A stretch of DNA of 64,000 nt from Fusobacterium varium (lineage in GTDB: Bacteria > Fusobacteriota > Fusobacteriia > Fusobacteriales > Fusobacteriaceae). A program made the translations under genes and the position numbers. The stretch covers positions 2,790,001 through 2,854,000 of the forward strand of contig AP017968.1 of NCBI GenBank assembly GCA_002356455.1, written 5' to 3'. Within the stretch, counting starts at the first letter, position 1. Every line of letters starts with the position of its first letter. Shown here in pieces: positions 27,668 through 35,809 of the stretch. The notes under the pieces are model-generated. The model did not search any database and was not told the DNA's origin. It saw nothing but the letters and a program-made list of their open reading frames with translations.

Positions 27668-27968
27668 ATTCCTCCTCTATGAGAGTATTGAGCTCATTTA
27701 CTTTATCTATCATTTTCATTCTGGGTCTAAATTTAATAACTTTCTTTTCTTCTGTCACCATCATTTCTCTTGTTGCTAAGTTTAATATCTTTCTGGGTTT
27801 TACTTCCCTTTTCTCAAATATTCCCCAGTCTTTTATTATTACTTTTTCTTCTTCCTCTAAAACATCAAAAAGAGCTTTCCAGAAAGAATCTAATCTTTCT
27901 TTTGCTTCTCTTATGCTTTTTAGATTCCTTCTTTCTTTGTATAAGGTTAAAAACTCTTTTTCTGTCAT
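27657..27968 (-). CDS. HU/IHF-like DNA-binding protein (copy 2, arm-tip proline missing)
   Basis: 103 residues. KVIIKDWGIFEKREVKPRK aligns with the HU core (VKLVGFGTFEVRERAAR) and KKVIKFRPRMKMIDKVNE with its C-terminal strand and helix. At the arm tip it has ILNLATREMM where HU has RNPQTG, so the intercalating proline is lost. The start MTEKEFLTLYKERR resembles the first helix of HU. It begins 13 bases after the ABC transporter stop and overlaps copy 1, so it could be co-transcribed with the glycan genes. Function beyond DNA binding is unknown. Confidence 0.78.
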   Translation of the reverse strand: MTEKEFLTLYKERRNLKSIREAKERLDSFWKALFDVLEEEEKVIIKDWGIFEKREVKPRKILNLATREMMVTEEKKVIKFRPRMKMIDKVNELNTLIEEEYEH

Positions 27969-27981
27969 TACTATTCCCTCT

Positions 27982-29700
27982 CTATAACTCTTCTACTGAT
28001 TTCACTATTCTTTCTACTTCTCCATTATTTATAACAAATATTCTATCACAATCTTTTAATGTTGTAAGTCTATGGGCTACTATGATTAAAGTTCTATCCC
28101 TTGATACATCATAGATTTCTTTCATTATTTCTTCTTCAGTTTCACTATCTAATGCTGAAGTAGCTTCATCTAAAACTAATACTTCTGGTTCATCATAAAG
28201 AGCTCTTGCTATTGCTATTCTTTGTTTCTGCCCTCCAGACAGCATTATTCCTCCATCTCCTACTATTGTTTTTAATCCTTCTTTTTTCTTTAAAAATTCC
28301 CAAATTCTTGCTTTTTTTAATGATTCTATTAATTTCTCCTCATTGTACTCTCTATTAAATACAACATTATCTGCTATTGTTCCATCAAAAAGATAGACTT
28401 CCTGTGGTATATATCCTATGCTTTGTCTCCAATATCCAATATTTTTATCTTCTAACTTTGTATCATCTAAATATACATTTCCATTTTTAGGCTTATATAA
28501 CCCTGTAATTAAATCTACAAGAGTTGTTTTCCCAGATCCTGACTCTCCTACAAATGCTACCTTTTCTCCTTTAAAAATGCTTAGATTTATATTTTTTAGA
28601 ACTTCTTTTTCCTTTTCAAATTCAAAACATATATCTTTTAGTTCTATTTTTTTATTAAATTCTATAGGCTTATTTCCAATATTTTCAACTTTACTTTCTA
28701 ATTCATTAACTATAGTATCAAGAGATTTCCTATAAAAAAGAATTCCTTGATAATAAGTAATAATTCTATTTACTGATGGTAGTATTCTATATAATCCTAT
28801 AAAGAATATTGATATTACTGGCATTATTTTAGCTAATCCATTTTCATCATACATCATTACAGAAAATATTATTAATACTACCACTATTGAAAATCCTAAA
28901 AACTCTAATATTAATCTTGGTATCGGCTGAGAAGACATATATTTTTTATCAACTTTTATATATCTATTACAAGAATTTTGAAAATTATTCATTATTTTTT
29001 CATCATTAGATTGTAATTTTATAAACTTATAATTTCTGAATGTTGAACCAATTATTTGATAATACTCTTCTATAGCTTTACTTCTTTCTACTCCCCATTT
29101 TTTTGTTTTATTTAATATTAGGTATTTTATAAGAAGTATACTTACTCCCATAAATACTGTAACAAACAAAGTTATTTTTAAATCAACATATAACATTACT
29201 AAATATATAAAAAATACTACACAGATTTCACTTAGCATCATCAAAAAATTCTGAATTAATATAACTAACAAATTAGCTTCTGTTGTTATATTTTTCATAA
29301 GATCATTAGAATTTTTTTTCACAAAATTTTGATAAGGATATTTTAGATAATTCTCCATTAATTTACATGTAAATTGATAATAGGAATTTCTAGAAAAAGA
29401 ACCCAAAATGTAATTAAAAAATATATTTAAAATATTTTTTATTAAAAATATTATTATTATGGCTATTCCAAAATAAAATATAAAACTCTTAGTACTTCCA
29501 AAGTTAAAAAAATTATATATTAATCTTAAATATTTATTCTCAAATATTATATTTTGATTAGTTACCATTGCCATAAATGGAACTATTGTTGATAATCCTA
29601 CTACTTCACTTAAAGGAATTATTATTGAAAAAACTGTTATTTCTAGTAGTTTTCTTATTTCATTTTTAGAGAATAGTTTCTTTATTTTTTTTATCATCAT
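27982..29700 (-). CDS. ABC-type oligosaccharide flippase/exporter, PglK-like
   Basis: 572 residues: a six-helix ABC exporter membrane domain (about 1-330) fused to an ATPase domain with Walker A GESGSGKTTLVDL, signature LSGGQKQRIAIARAL and Walker B VLVLDEATSALD. The N-terminal pattern (IIIPLSEVVGLSTIVPFMAMVTN) is like PglK/WlaB, which flips lipid-linked oligosaccharides. No Wzx gene is visible in this locus, so this protein is the obvious candidate for carrying the glycan across the inner membrane (inference). It starts 11 bases after neuA stops. General lipid/drug exporters of the MsbA family are the alternative. Confidence 0.85.
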   Translation of the reverse strand: MMIKKIKKLFSKNEIRKLLEITVFSIIIPLSEVVGLSTIVPFMAMVTNQNIIFENKYLRLIYNFFNFGSTKSFIFYFGIAIIIIFLIKNILNIFFNYILGSFSRNSYYQFTCKLMENYLKYPYQNFVKKNSNDLMKNITTEANLLVILIQNFLMMLSEICVVFFIYLVMLYVDLKITLFVTVFMGVSILLIKYLILNKTKKWGVERSKAIEEYYQIIGSTFRNYKFIKLQSNDEKIMNNFQNSCNRYIKVDKKYMSSQPIPRLILEFLGFSIVVVLIIFSVMMYDENGLAKIMPVISIFFIGLYRILPSVNRIITYYQGILFYRKSLDTIVNELESKVENIGNKPIEFNKKIELKDICFEFEKEKEVLKNINLSIFKGEKVAFVGESGSGKTTLVDLITGLYKPKNGNVYLDDTKLEDKNIGYWRQSIGYIPQEVYLFDGTIADNVVFNREYNEEKLIESLKKARIWEFLKKKEGLKTIVGDGGIMLSGGQKQRIAIARALYDEPEVLVLDEATSALDSETEEEIMKEIYDVSRDRTLIIVAHRLTTLKDCDRIFVINNGEVERIVKSVEEL

Positions 29701-29711
29701 TCTTCCTTTAT

Positions 29712-30392
29712 TTATTTTTTTATTAAATACTCAGCTATTTTAAAATCTAGTTCATCATCTATATCTATTGAATTTTCTTTTTTCATTACATAGGCATAAC
29801 TATCTTTATAATAAAAATTTTGATACTTTTTAAAATATTCTACATTTGCTATATAAAGAGCCCCATTAATTCTATAATATGTTTCTAACTCTTGCCTATT
29901 TTTATTTACATCAATTCCTTTTAAAAAAGAATCCATTCTTCTTTCTTCATTTAAAATATTTGCCCATAGAGGTGAATGTTCCATTTCACAAACTGAAACA
30001 ACACTATTTGCTTTTTTTTCTAAGTACATTTTATAAGCTTCTATAATATTTTTTTCTGTTCTTAAAGGTGATGTTGGCTGCAACATTATAAATGAATCAT
30101 ATTTTTTTTCTACTCTATTTAAAATATCTAATATTACATCACTACTCTTAGCGTTATCATTTGCTAATTTTTTATCTCTTAAATATGGTACACTTCCTCC
30201 ATATTTCTTTGCTATTTCTGCATATTTTTCTGAATCTGTTGATATTATTATATCCTCAAAAATTTTACTGTTTTGAGCTGCTTCTATAGTATAAGCAATC
30301 ATTGGTTTCCCATTCATCATCTTTATATTTTTATCTTTTAACCCTTTTGAACCACTTCTAGCTGGAATTATTGCCAATATCTTTTCTTTCAT
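29712..30392 (-). CDS. neuA: CMP-nonulosonate synthetase (NeuA/LegF family)
   Basis: 226 residues. Nucleotidyltransferase fold with the NeuA signature AIIPARSGSKGLKDKNI at the N-terminus, ISTDSEKYAEIAKKYG and MLQPTSPLR. Joins CMP to sialic or legionaminic acid. ATG at 30392 chosen (GTGAGG 6 bases upstream); an in-frame GTG at 30404 overlaps the end of neuC. The domain does not tell Neu5Ac from other nonulosonic acids; see the aminotransferase and dehydratase in this operon. Confidence 0.93.
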   Translation of the reverse strand: MKEKILAIIPARSGSKGLKDKNIKMMNGKPMIAYTIEAAQNSKIFEDIIISTDSEKYAEIAKKYGGSVPYLRDKKLANDNAKSSDVILDILNRVEKKYDSFIMLQPTSPLRTEKNIIEAYKMYLEKKANSVVSVCEMEHSPLWANILNEERRMDSFLKGIDVNKNRQELETYYRINGALYIANVEYFKKYQNFYYKDSYAYVMKKENSIDIDDELDFKIAEYLIKK

Positions 30393-30400
30393 TCTATGCC

Positions 30401-31555
30401 TCACTTAATATCATAAAATTCTTTTTTTAAATTAATATTTTTAATATTTTTTAATATATCAACTATTTTAAAACTGACTTCTCCATCTCCATAAGGTGAA
30501 ACATTTTTTTGAACTTTTTCTTTATATTCATCAGTCAGCATTATTTTTATCTTTTCTATTATTTCTTCTTTTATTGGATTACAGTTCAAAGTTGAAGAGC
30601 TTTGAATTCTTCCCTTTTGTCTGTCTCCTATATTAAGATTTCCTACTTTTAAATATGGCAATTCTACTATTCCACTTGAAGAATTTCCTATTAATCCTTT
30701 TGAATATTTTAAAATGCTAAAATATTCTTCAACAGTCAGGGAAGAAAATACTTTATATTTATTATTATTTTTTTTAGAAAACTCTTCTATTTTTCTATTA
30801 ATTTCCCTTCCACCAGAATCTGCATTACCTTTTATAAAAATAACATCTATGTTTTCAATTTCTATTGCTTTTAATAACTCATTTAATTGAGATTCAGCTG
30901 TATTTTTTTCTAATGTTACTGGATGAAAAATTACAACAAATATCTTACTTGTAAATTTTATATCCAATTTTTCTTCAAGTTCATTTTTAGATATTATTTT
31001 TAAATTTTTTATATTTTCTAGTCCAATAGCTCCAACATTAAAAACTCGTTCTGGACTTTCTCCAAGTTGAATTACTCTTTTTCGATATTCTTCAGTACTT
31101 GTAAAATGCAAGTAACTCATCTTAGTTATACAATGTCTAAAAAATTCATCATATGCCCCTTCTGTATTTTCTCCTCCATGTAAATGGCAAACAGGAATTT
31201 TTAAAATACCTGCACATGAAACTAGAGAAAAAATTTCAAATCTATCTCCTAAAACTACTATTAAATCTGGAATTAACCTTTCTAAAGCTTCTGAAAATAA
31301 TATCATTCCTAAACCTACTGATTTGCAAATTCCACTGTCCTTATCTGAGCTTAATAAAATTTCTATTTTTTCATCTATTTTAATTCCATCTTCTTCTATT
31401 TGTTTATAAGTTAATCCAAATTCAGGAGATAAATGCATTCCTGTCACCAAAAGCTGCAATTGTAATTGATTCTCTTCTTTTATTCTTTTTATCAATGGTT
31501 TTAAAAGTCCATATTCAGCCCTAGTTCCAGTAACTATACATATCTTCTTTATCAT
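30401..31555 (-). CDS. neuC: Hydrolysing UDP-N-acetylglucosamine/UDP-diNAc-bacillosamine 2-epimerase (NeuC/LegG)
   Basis: 384 residues. GT-B-like epimerase with VTGTRAEYGLLKPLI at the start, DLIVVLGDRFEI, HLHGGEN and GNSSSGIVELP. It hydrolyses and epimerises the nucleotide sugar to give a mannosamine-type sugar for the NeuB reaction. The stop overlaps the neuA ribosome site and the start overlaps the neuB stop by 4 bases. It differs clearly from the non-hydrolysing WecB enzyme also in this locus. Given the upstream bacillosamine-type genes, a LegG role (UDP-diNAcBac) is the better guess. Confidence 0.92.
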   Translation of the reverse strand: MIKKICIVTGTRAEYGLLKPLIKRIKEENQLQLQLLVTGMHLSPEFGLTYKQIEEDGIKIDEKIEILLSSDKDSGICKSVGLGMILFSEALERLIPDLIVVLGDRFEIFSLVSCAGILKIPVCHLHGGENTEGAYDEFFRHCITKMSYLHFTSTEEYRKRVIQLGESPERVFNVGAIGLENIKNLKIISKNELEEKLDIKFTSKIFVVIFHPVTLEKNTAESQLNELLKAIEIENIDVIFIKGNADSGGREINRKIEEFSKKNNNKYKVFSSLTVEEYFSILKYSKGLIGNSSSGIVELPYLKVGNLNIGDRQKGRIQSSSTLNCNPIKEEIIEKIKIMLTDEYKEKVQKNVSPYGDGEVSFKIVDILKNIKNINLKKEFYDIK

Positions 31556-32553
31556 ATCTCTATCAACTCATCTTCTTCAAAATTTCTAATAGAAATCTTC
31601 CCTATAACTTCATCCCACTGCATTGGTGAAATTCCATTTCCTGGCCTCTTTACAGTTAAGTTTTCTTCTGTAAAAATTTCTCCTTTTTTTATATTTTTTT
31701 TAGCTACTATACTTTTTCTAGCTATATCTTTATTCTTTTTTTCAGATTCAGTTACTTCTTTCTGTTTTTTTCCTAAAGCTTCTTCTATATTTCTTATGCC
31801 TGCTACCATTTTCTTTAGTTCTTCTGGTTCAAGACTTGCTTTGTGATCTGGTCCTTCCATATTTTTATCTAAAGTAAAATGTTTTTCTATTATTCTTGCC
31901 CCTAAAGCTACTGCTGCTATAGGAACTTCTATTCCCAAAGTATGATCTGAATACCCTACTTCTACATTAAACTTTTCTTTTAATAACTTCATAGCTCTTA
32001 AATTAACATCTTCCATAGGTGTTGGGTATTCTGTATTGCAATGTAAAATTAATATTTTTTTATTTTCTTTTTTCAATATCTCTACAGCTTTACTTATTTC
32101 ACACAAATCCGACATTCCTGTAGATAAGATTATCTCATCTGCTACTTCTGCTATTTTTCTTAAATAAGGAAGATTTGTTATTTCCCCAGAAGGTACTTTC
32201 CATATTTTCATTCCTAATTTTTTTAAAAATTCTATGCTATCCAAATCAAAGGGAGTTGATAAAAACTTTATTCTCATTTCATCACAATATCTTTTTAGTT
32301 CTATAAACTGTTCAAAAGACAATTCTAGTTTTTTTATCATTTCTAATTGGGATTCTTTGTTATTTGTATTTAATTTTTGATAGTTAGCTTTTTCTGTATT
32401 TCTAGAAACTAAATTTTTAGCTATAAATGTTTGAAATTTAATAGCATCCACTTTAGCTTCTACTGCTTTTTCTACCATTTTCTTAGCCAACTTCAAACTT
32501 CCATTATGATTTACTCCTGCTTCTGCTATTATAAAAACTTTATTTTTCTTCAT
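31552..32553 (-). CDS. neuB: Nonulosonic acid synthase (NeuB/LegI family)
   Basis: 333 residues. A TIM barrel (about 1-270: IIAEAGVNHNGSLKLAKK, FLSTPFD, STGMSDLCEI, LHCNTEYP, GYSDHTLG, EKHFTLDKNMEGPDHKASLEP) and a C-terminal SAF/antifreeze-like domain (KSIVAKKNIKKGEIFTEENL; RPGNGISP). It condenses phosphoenolpyruvate with a mannosamine-type sugar to form a nine-carbon acid. The ATG at 32553 sits behind AAAAGG; an ATG two codons earlier is also possible. The 14-base overlap with neuD implies coupled translation. Confidence 0.94.
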   Translation of the reverse strand: MKKNKVFIIAEAGVNHNGSLKLAKKMVEKAVEAKVDAIKFQTFIAKNLVSRNTEKANYQKLNTNNKESQLEMIKKLELSFEQFIELKRYCDEMRIKFLSTPFDLDSIEFLKKLGMKIWKVPSGEITNLPYLRKIAEVADEIILSTGMSDLCEISKAVEILKKENKKILILHCNTEYPTPMEDVNLRAMKLLKEKFNVEVGYSDHTLGIEVPIAAVALGARIIEKHFTLDKNMEGPDHKASLEPEELKKMVAGIRNIEEALGKKQKEVTESEKKNKDIARKSIVAKKNIKKGEIFTEENLTVKRPGNGISPMQWDEVIGKISIRNFEEDELIEI

Positions 32554-33196
32554 AATCATTCCTTTTTATCACTTTAGCTGGATTTCCAACAACTGTACAA
32601 TTATCTTCAATATCTCTTATAACTACTGTTCCTGCTCCTACTATTACATTTTTCCCTATTTTAATATTTGGTTTTATAATGCTCCCTGCTCCTATCCATG
32701 AACTTTCCTCAACTTTTACTCCACCACATAAAATTACTCCTGGAGAAATATGAACATAACTTTCTATAACATTATCATGTTCTATTATTGCTCCAGTATT
32801 TATAATTACATTCTCTTTTATAATGGTAAAAGAATTTATTGTAGTATTTGCCATAACTACTGTACCTTTTCCAATCTGTACATTTATTCCTATAATAGAA
32901 AAGGGATGAATAACATTTAATAATTTTATAGTTTGGTATTTTTGAGATATTTTTTTTCTTGTTAAATTATCTCCAATAGCTATAACAAAGTAACTTACTT
33001 CTTTTAGCTTTTCTATTAAAGAAGTATCCCCTAGTATAGGGAATCCCAAAATTTCTTTTTTCTCTAAATTATTAAAATTATCATCTAAAAAGCCTAAAAT
33101 ATTTATTTTTTCATTCAACAATTTTTTTCTCTTTAATAAAATATCTAAAATTACCTTTGCATGTCCTCCTGCTCCAATAATTACAATATCTTTCAT
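32540..33196 (-). CDS. neuD: NeuD/PglD-type sugar O/N-acetyltransferase
   Basis: 218 residues. N-terminal Rossmann-like half (VIIGAGGHAKVILDIL) and a C-terminal left-handed beta-helix of hexapeptide repeats (about 90-205; IGINVQIGKGTVVMANTTI, WIGAGSIIKPNIKIG, VIVGAGTVV). NeuD O-acetylates sialic acid, PglD and LegH N-acetylate the 4-amino group of UDP-4-amino sugars; the fold is common to all. Standing right after an aminotransferase, the second role (UDP-diNAcBac formation) fits. Ribosome site AGAGG before the ATG. Confidence 0.88.
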   Translation of the reverse strand: MKDIVIIGAGGHAKVILDILLKRKKLLNEKINILGFLDDNFNNLEKKEILGFPILGDTSLIEKLKEVSYFVIAIGDNLTRKKISQKYQTIKLLNVIHPFSIIGINVQIGKGTVVMANTTINSFTIIKENVIINTGAIIEHDNVIESYVHISPGVILCGGVKVEESSWIGAGSIIKPNIKIGKNVIVGAGTVVIRDIEDNCTVVGNPAKVIKRNDYEEK

Positions 33197-33211
33197 TTTT
33201 CCTCTACTTCC

Positions 33212-34384
33212 TCAACTTTTATATTTTTTTAATTTCTCTATTACTACATTTACCTCTTCTTCAGTAAGGTTAGTACTGCATGGTATATTTAATATTCTAT
33301 CAATGTAATATAGAGATTTTTCCATTTCATAGGCTTCGTTATTTAAATAAGGTTTCTGTTGATGAATAAGTCCCCATATTGGTCTAGACTGTATATTTTC
33401 TTCATTCAGCTTCAATAAAAGCTCATCTTTATTTAAGCCATATTTTTCTTTATCTACTAATAGAGAATAAAACCAATGATTCGATCTGATATTATCATTA
33501 AAAGGCATTAGATCCAACCCTTCTATTTTTTCTATTGCTTCTTTATATCTTTTATAATTTCTAATTTTTATATTTATAAAATCCTCAAGCTGATCTATCT
33601 GTTCTGTTCCTAAAGCAGCCTGAAGATTAAGCATTCTGTAGTTATACCCAATTTCATCATGAATAAAATACAGTGGGTTAGTTTTTGCTTGTACTGATAA
33701 AAATCTTACTTTATCTAAAAGTTCTTGGTTATTTGAAACAACCATTCCTCCCCCACCAGTAGTTATTATCTTGTTTGCATTGAAAGAATAAACTCCAATA
33801 TCCCCTATTGTTCCTGCAAATTTTCCTTTGTATCTTCCTGATATATAATAAGTTCCTAATGCCTCTGTTGAATCTTCTAATACTTTTAAATTATATTTTT
33901 GGGCTATATCCATTATTTTTTCCATATCAGCCATATTTCCAAAAACATGGACTACCACTATTACTTTTATTTGCTTTTTAGTTTTCTTGTTATAAAATTT
34001 TCCTTCTATTATTTCACATTCTTCTCTACAAAATTTTTCTAATTTTATTGGGTCTATACAAAATGTATCATCACAATCTATAAATACTGGTTGTGCTCCC
34101 AAATAAGTTATTGGATTTACTGCTGCAATAAATGTTAATGTAGGGGCTATTACTTCTTCATCTCTTTCTACTCCCAATACTCTCAAAGCTGTATGAAGTC
34201 CTGCTGTTCCACTTTGTATTCCTACAGCTTCCTTTACTCCTACATATTTAGCTATTTTATCTTCAAATTCACTTATAAATCTTCCTCCAGTTGATACCCA
34301 ACCACTCTCTAAACATTCACTTAGATTTCTTAGAATATTTTCTTTCCCCAGATTTGGAATTGATAAATTTATTACTCTTCCCAT
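33212..34384 (-). CDS. LegC/PglE-type sugar aminotransferase (PLP-dependent)
   Basis: 390 residues, DegT/DnrJ/EryC1 family. GIQSGTAGLHTALRVLG near the N-terminus, the PLP-pocket Asp in VLEDSTEALG, and the PLP lysine in FNANKIITTGGGG. It should add the 4-amino group to a UDP-4-keto-6-deoxy sugar using glutamate, as in bacillosamine and legionaminic acid synthesis; the C-terminal part is LegC-like. The ATG at 34384 follows GGGGG; an upstream in-frame start at 34399 covers that site. It is directly after a 4,6-dehydratase and before neuD. Confidence 0.9.
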   Translation of the reverse strand: MGRVINLSIPNLGKENILRNLSECLESGWVSTGGRFISEFEDKIAKYVGVKEAVGIQSGTAGLHTALRVLGVERDEEVIAPTLTFIAAVNPITYLGAQPVFIDCDDTFCIDPIKLEKFCREECEIIEGKFYNKKTKKQIKVIVVVHVFGNMADMEKIMDIAQKYNLKVLEDSTEALGTYYISGRYKGKFAGTIGDIGVYSFNANKIITTGGGGMVVSNNQELLDKVRFLSVQAKTNPLYFIHDEIGYNYRMLNLQAALGTEQIDQLEDFINIKIRNYKRYKEAIEKIEGLDLMPFNDNIRSNHWFYSLLVDKEKYGLNKDELLLKLNEENIQSRPIWGLIHQQKPYLNNEAYEMEKSLYYIDRILNIPCSTNLTEEEVNVVIEKLKKYKS

Positions 34385-34400
34385 TTTCTTTTCCCCCATT

Positions 34401-35801
34401 TTATTTTGGCTCTTTATATGTTGGAACTATTAATTTCAAAATATTTTTTATTTTCTCATTACTATATTCATTTAATGATTCTTTTAATTTTTCTAATAAT
34501 TCTTCTAAATTATCGTTTTCAGATTTTAATTTAGCTATATATATCTTCTGTGATTCAGTTTTTTCACAATGTTTTACATCATAAAGTAGTTCCTCATATA
34601 GCTTTTCTCCTGGTCTAAGTCCAGTTATTTCTATACCTATTTCTTTTTCCAATCCTGATAATTCAATCATTTTCTTTGCTAAATCTATTATTTTTATTGG
34701 TTCTCCCATATCAAGAACAAAAACTTCTCCCCCGTTGCCAAGGCTTCCTGCTCTTAATACAAGCTGACTCGCTTCAGATATTGTCATAAAATATCTTATT
34801 ATATCTGGATGAGTTACTGTTAAATTTTTTCTTTCTGCTATCTTCTTTTTAAAAATTGGAATAACACTTCCATTACTTCCTAAAACATTACCAAATCTAA
34901 CAGCCATGAATTTTGTTTTTCCTTTATCATTGTAGTGTTCCACAAGCATTTCCGTTACTCTTTTAGTTGTTCCCATAACACTAGTAGGATTTACTGCTTT
35001 ATCTGTTGAGATTAAAACAAACTTTTCCACTTCATTTAATATTGAACTTTCAATTAGATTTTTAGTTCCATATATATTATTTTTTACAGCTTCTTCTGGA
35101 TTTCTCTCCATTAACGGCACATGTTTATGAGCTGCTGCATGAAATACCAATTGAGGTTTATATTTATCAAAAAGATATTCTATTTTTTTCTTATCTCTTA
35201 TATTCCCTATTTCAATATTCAATTTAATTTCTGGATATGTTTCTCTTAAAAAAAGTTCTAGAAAATATAGATCATTTTCATTTATATCCAACAAAATCAA
35301 TTCCTCAGGACTATACTTTACTATCTGTTTTGATAGTTCACTTCCTATTGATCCTGCTGCTCCTGTAACTAGTATCTTCTTATTTTCTAAAAAAGTTTTT
35401 ATCTGTAAAATATTATGCTGGACTACTTCTCTTCCCAATAAGTCTTCTATTTCAAAATCTTTTACTTGCGAGAAAAAATTCTTTGACATCATAAGTTGGG
35501 ACATATTAGGAATAATTTTTATTTCTATCTTATTTAAATTTAATACTTTAATAAGTTTTTCTAAATCTTGTTTTGATATTGACGTACTAGCTATCACACA
35601 AATATCCACTTTATTTGATTTTAAAAATTTTTTTAAATTGTCACTTTTATCTTTTACTTCTATTCCTAAAAATTTTTTCCCCACTTTAAAATCATCATTA
35701 TCCAAAAACCCTACAACATTATATTGAATTTTATCTTCTACTATTCCAGCAGCCACAGCTTTTCCTGCATATCCCGCGCCTATGATTAAAATATTTTTCA
35801 T
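34401..35801 (-). CDS. UDP-GlcNAc 4,6-dehydratase-like (CapD/PglF family, no membrane helices)
   Basis: 466 residues with two Rossmann parts: an N-terminal one (about 1-125, LIIGAGYAGKAVA) and the extended SDR domain (about 140-440) with KILVTGAAGSIGSELSKQI, HAAAHKHVPLMERNP, STDKAVNPTSVMGTTKR and LRPGEKLYEELL. The Met-x-x-x-Lys in VMGTTKR replaces the usual Tyr-x-x-x-Lys, as in the large PglF/FlaA1-type dehydratases. PglF and WbpM carry membrane helices at the N-terminus; here they are absent, so the protein should be soluble. It makes the 4-keto-6-deoxy sugar for the aminotransferase. Confidence 0.87.
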   Translation of the reverse strand: MKNILIIGAGYAGKAVAAGIVEDKIQYNVVGFLDNDDFKVGKKFLGIEVKDKSDNLKKFLKSNKVDICVIASTSISKQDLEKLIKVLNLNKIEIKIIPNMSQLMMSKNFFSQVKDFEIEDLLGREVVQHNILQIKTFLENKKILVTGAAGSIGSELSKQIVKYSPEELILLDINENDLYFLELFLRETYPEIKLNIEIGNIRDKKKIEYLFDKYKPQLVFHAAAHKHVPLMERNPEEAVKNNIYGTKNLIESSILNEVEKFVLISTDKAVNPTSVMGTTKRVTEMLVEHYNDKGKTKFMAVRFGNVLGSNGSVIPIFKKKIAERKNLTVTHPDIIRYFMTISEASQLVLRAGSLGNGGEVFVLDMGEPIKIIDLAKKMIELSGLEKEIGIEITGLRPGEKLYEELLYDVKHCEKTESQKIYIAKLKSENDNLEELLEKLKESLNEYSNEKIKNILKLIVPTYKEPK

Positions 35802-35809
35802 CTTTTCTC

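Noticed and set aside
27107-27968. Toxin-antitoxin module formed by the XRE gene and its neighbours
   Set aside because: The neighbours match HU-like DNA-binding proteins, not a toxin family, so I kept them as DNA-binding genes.
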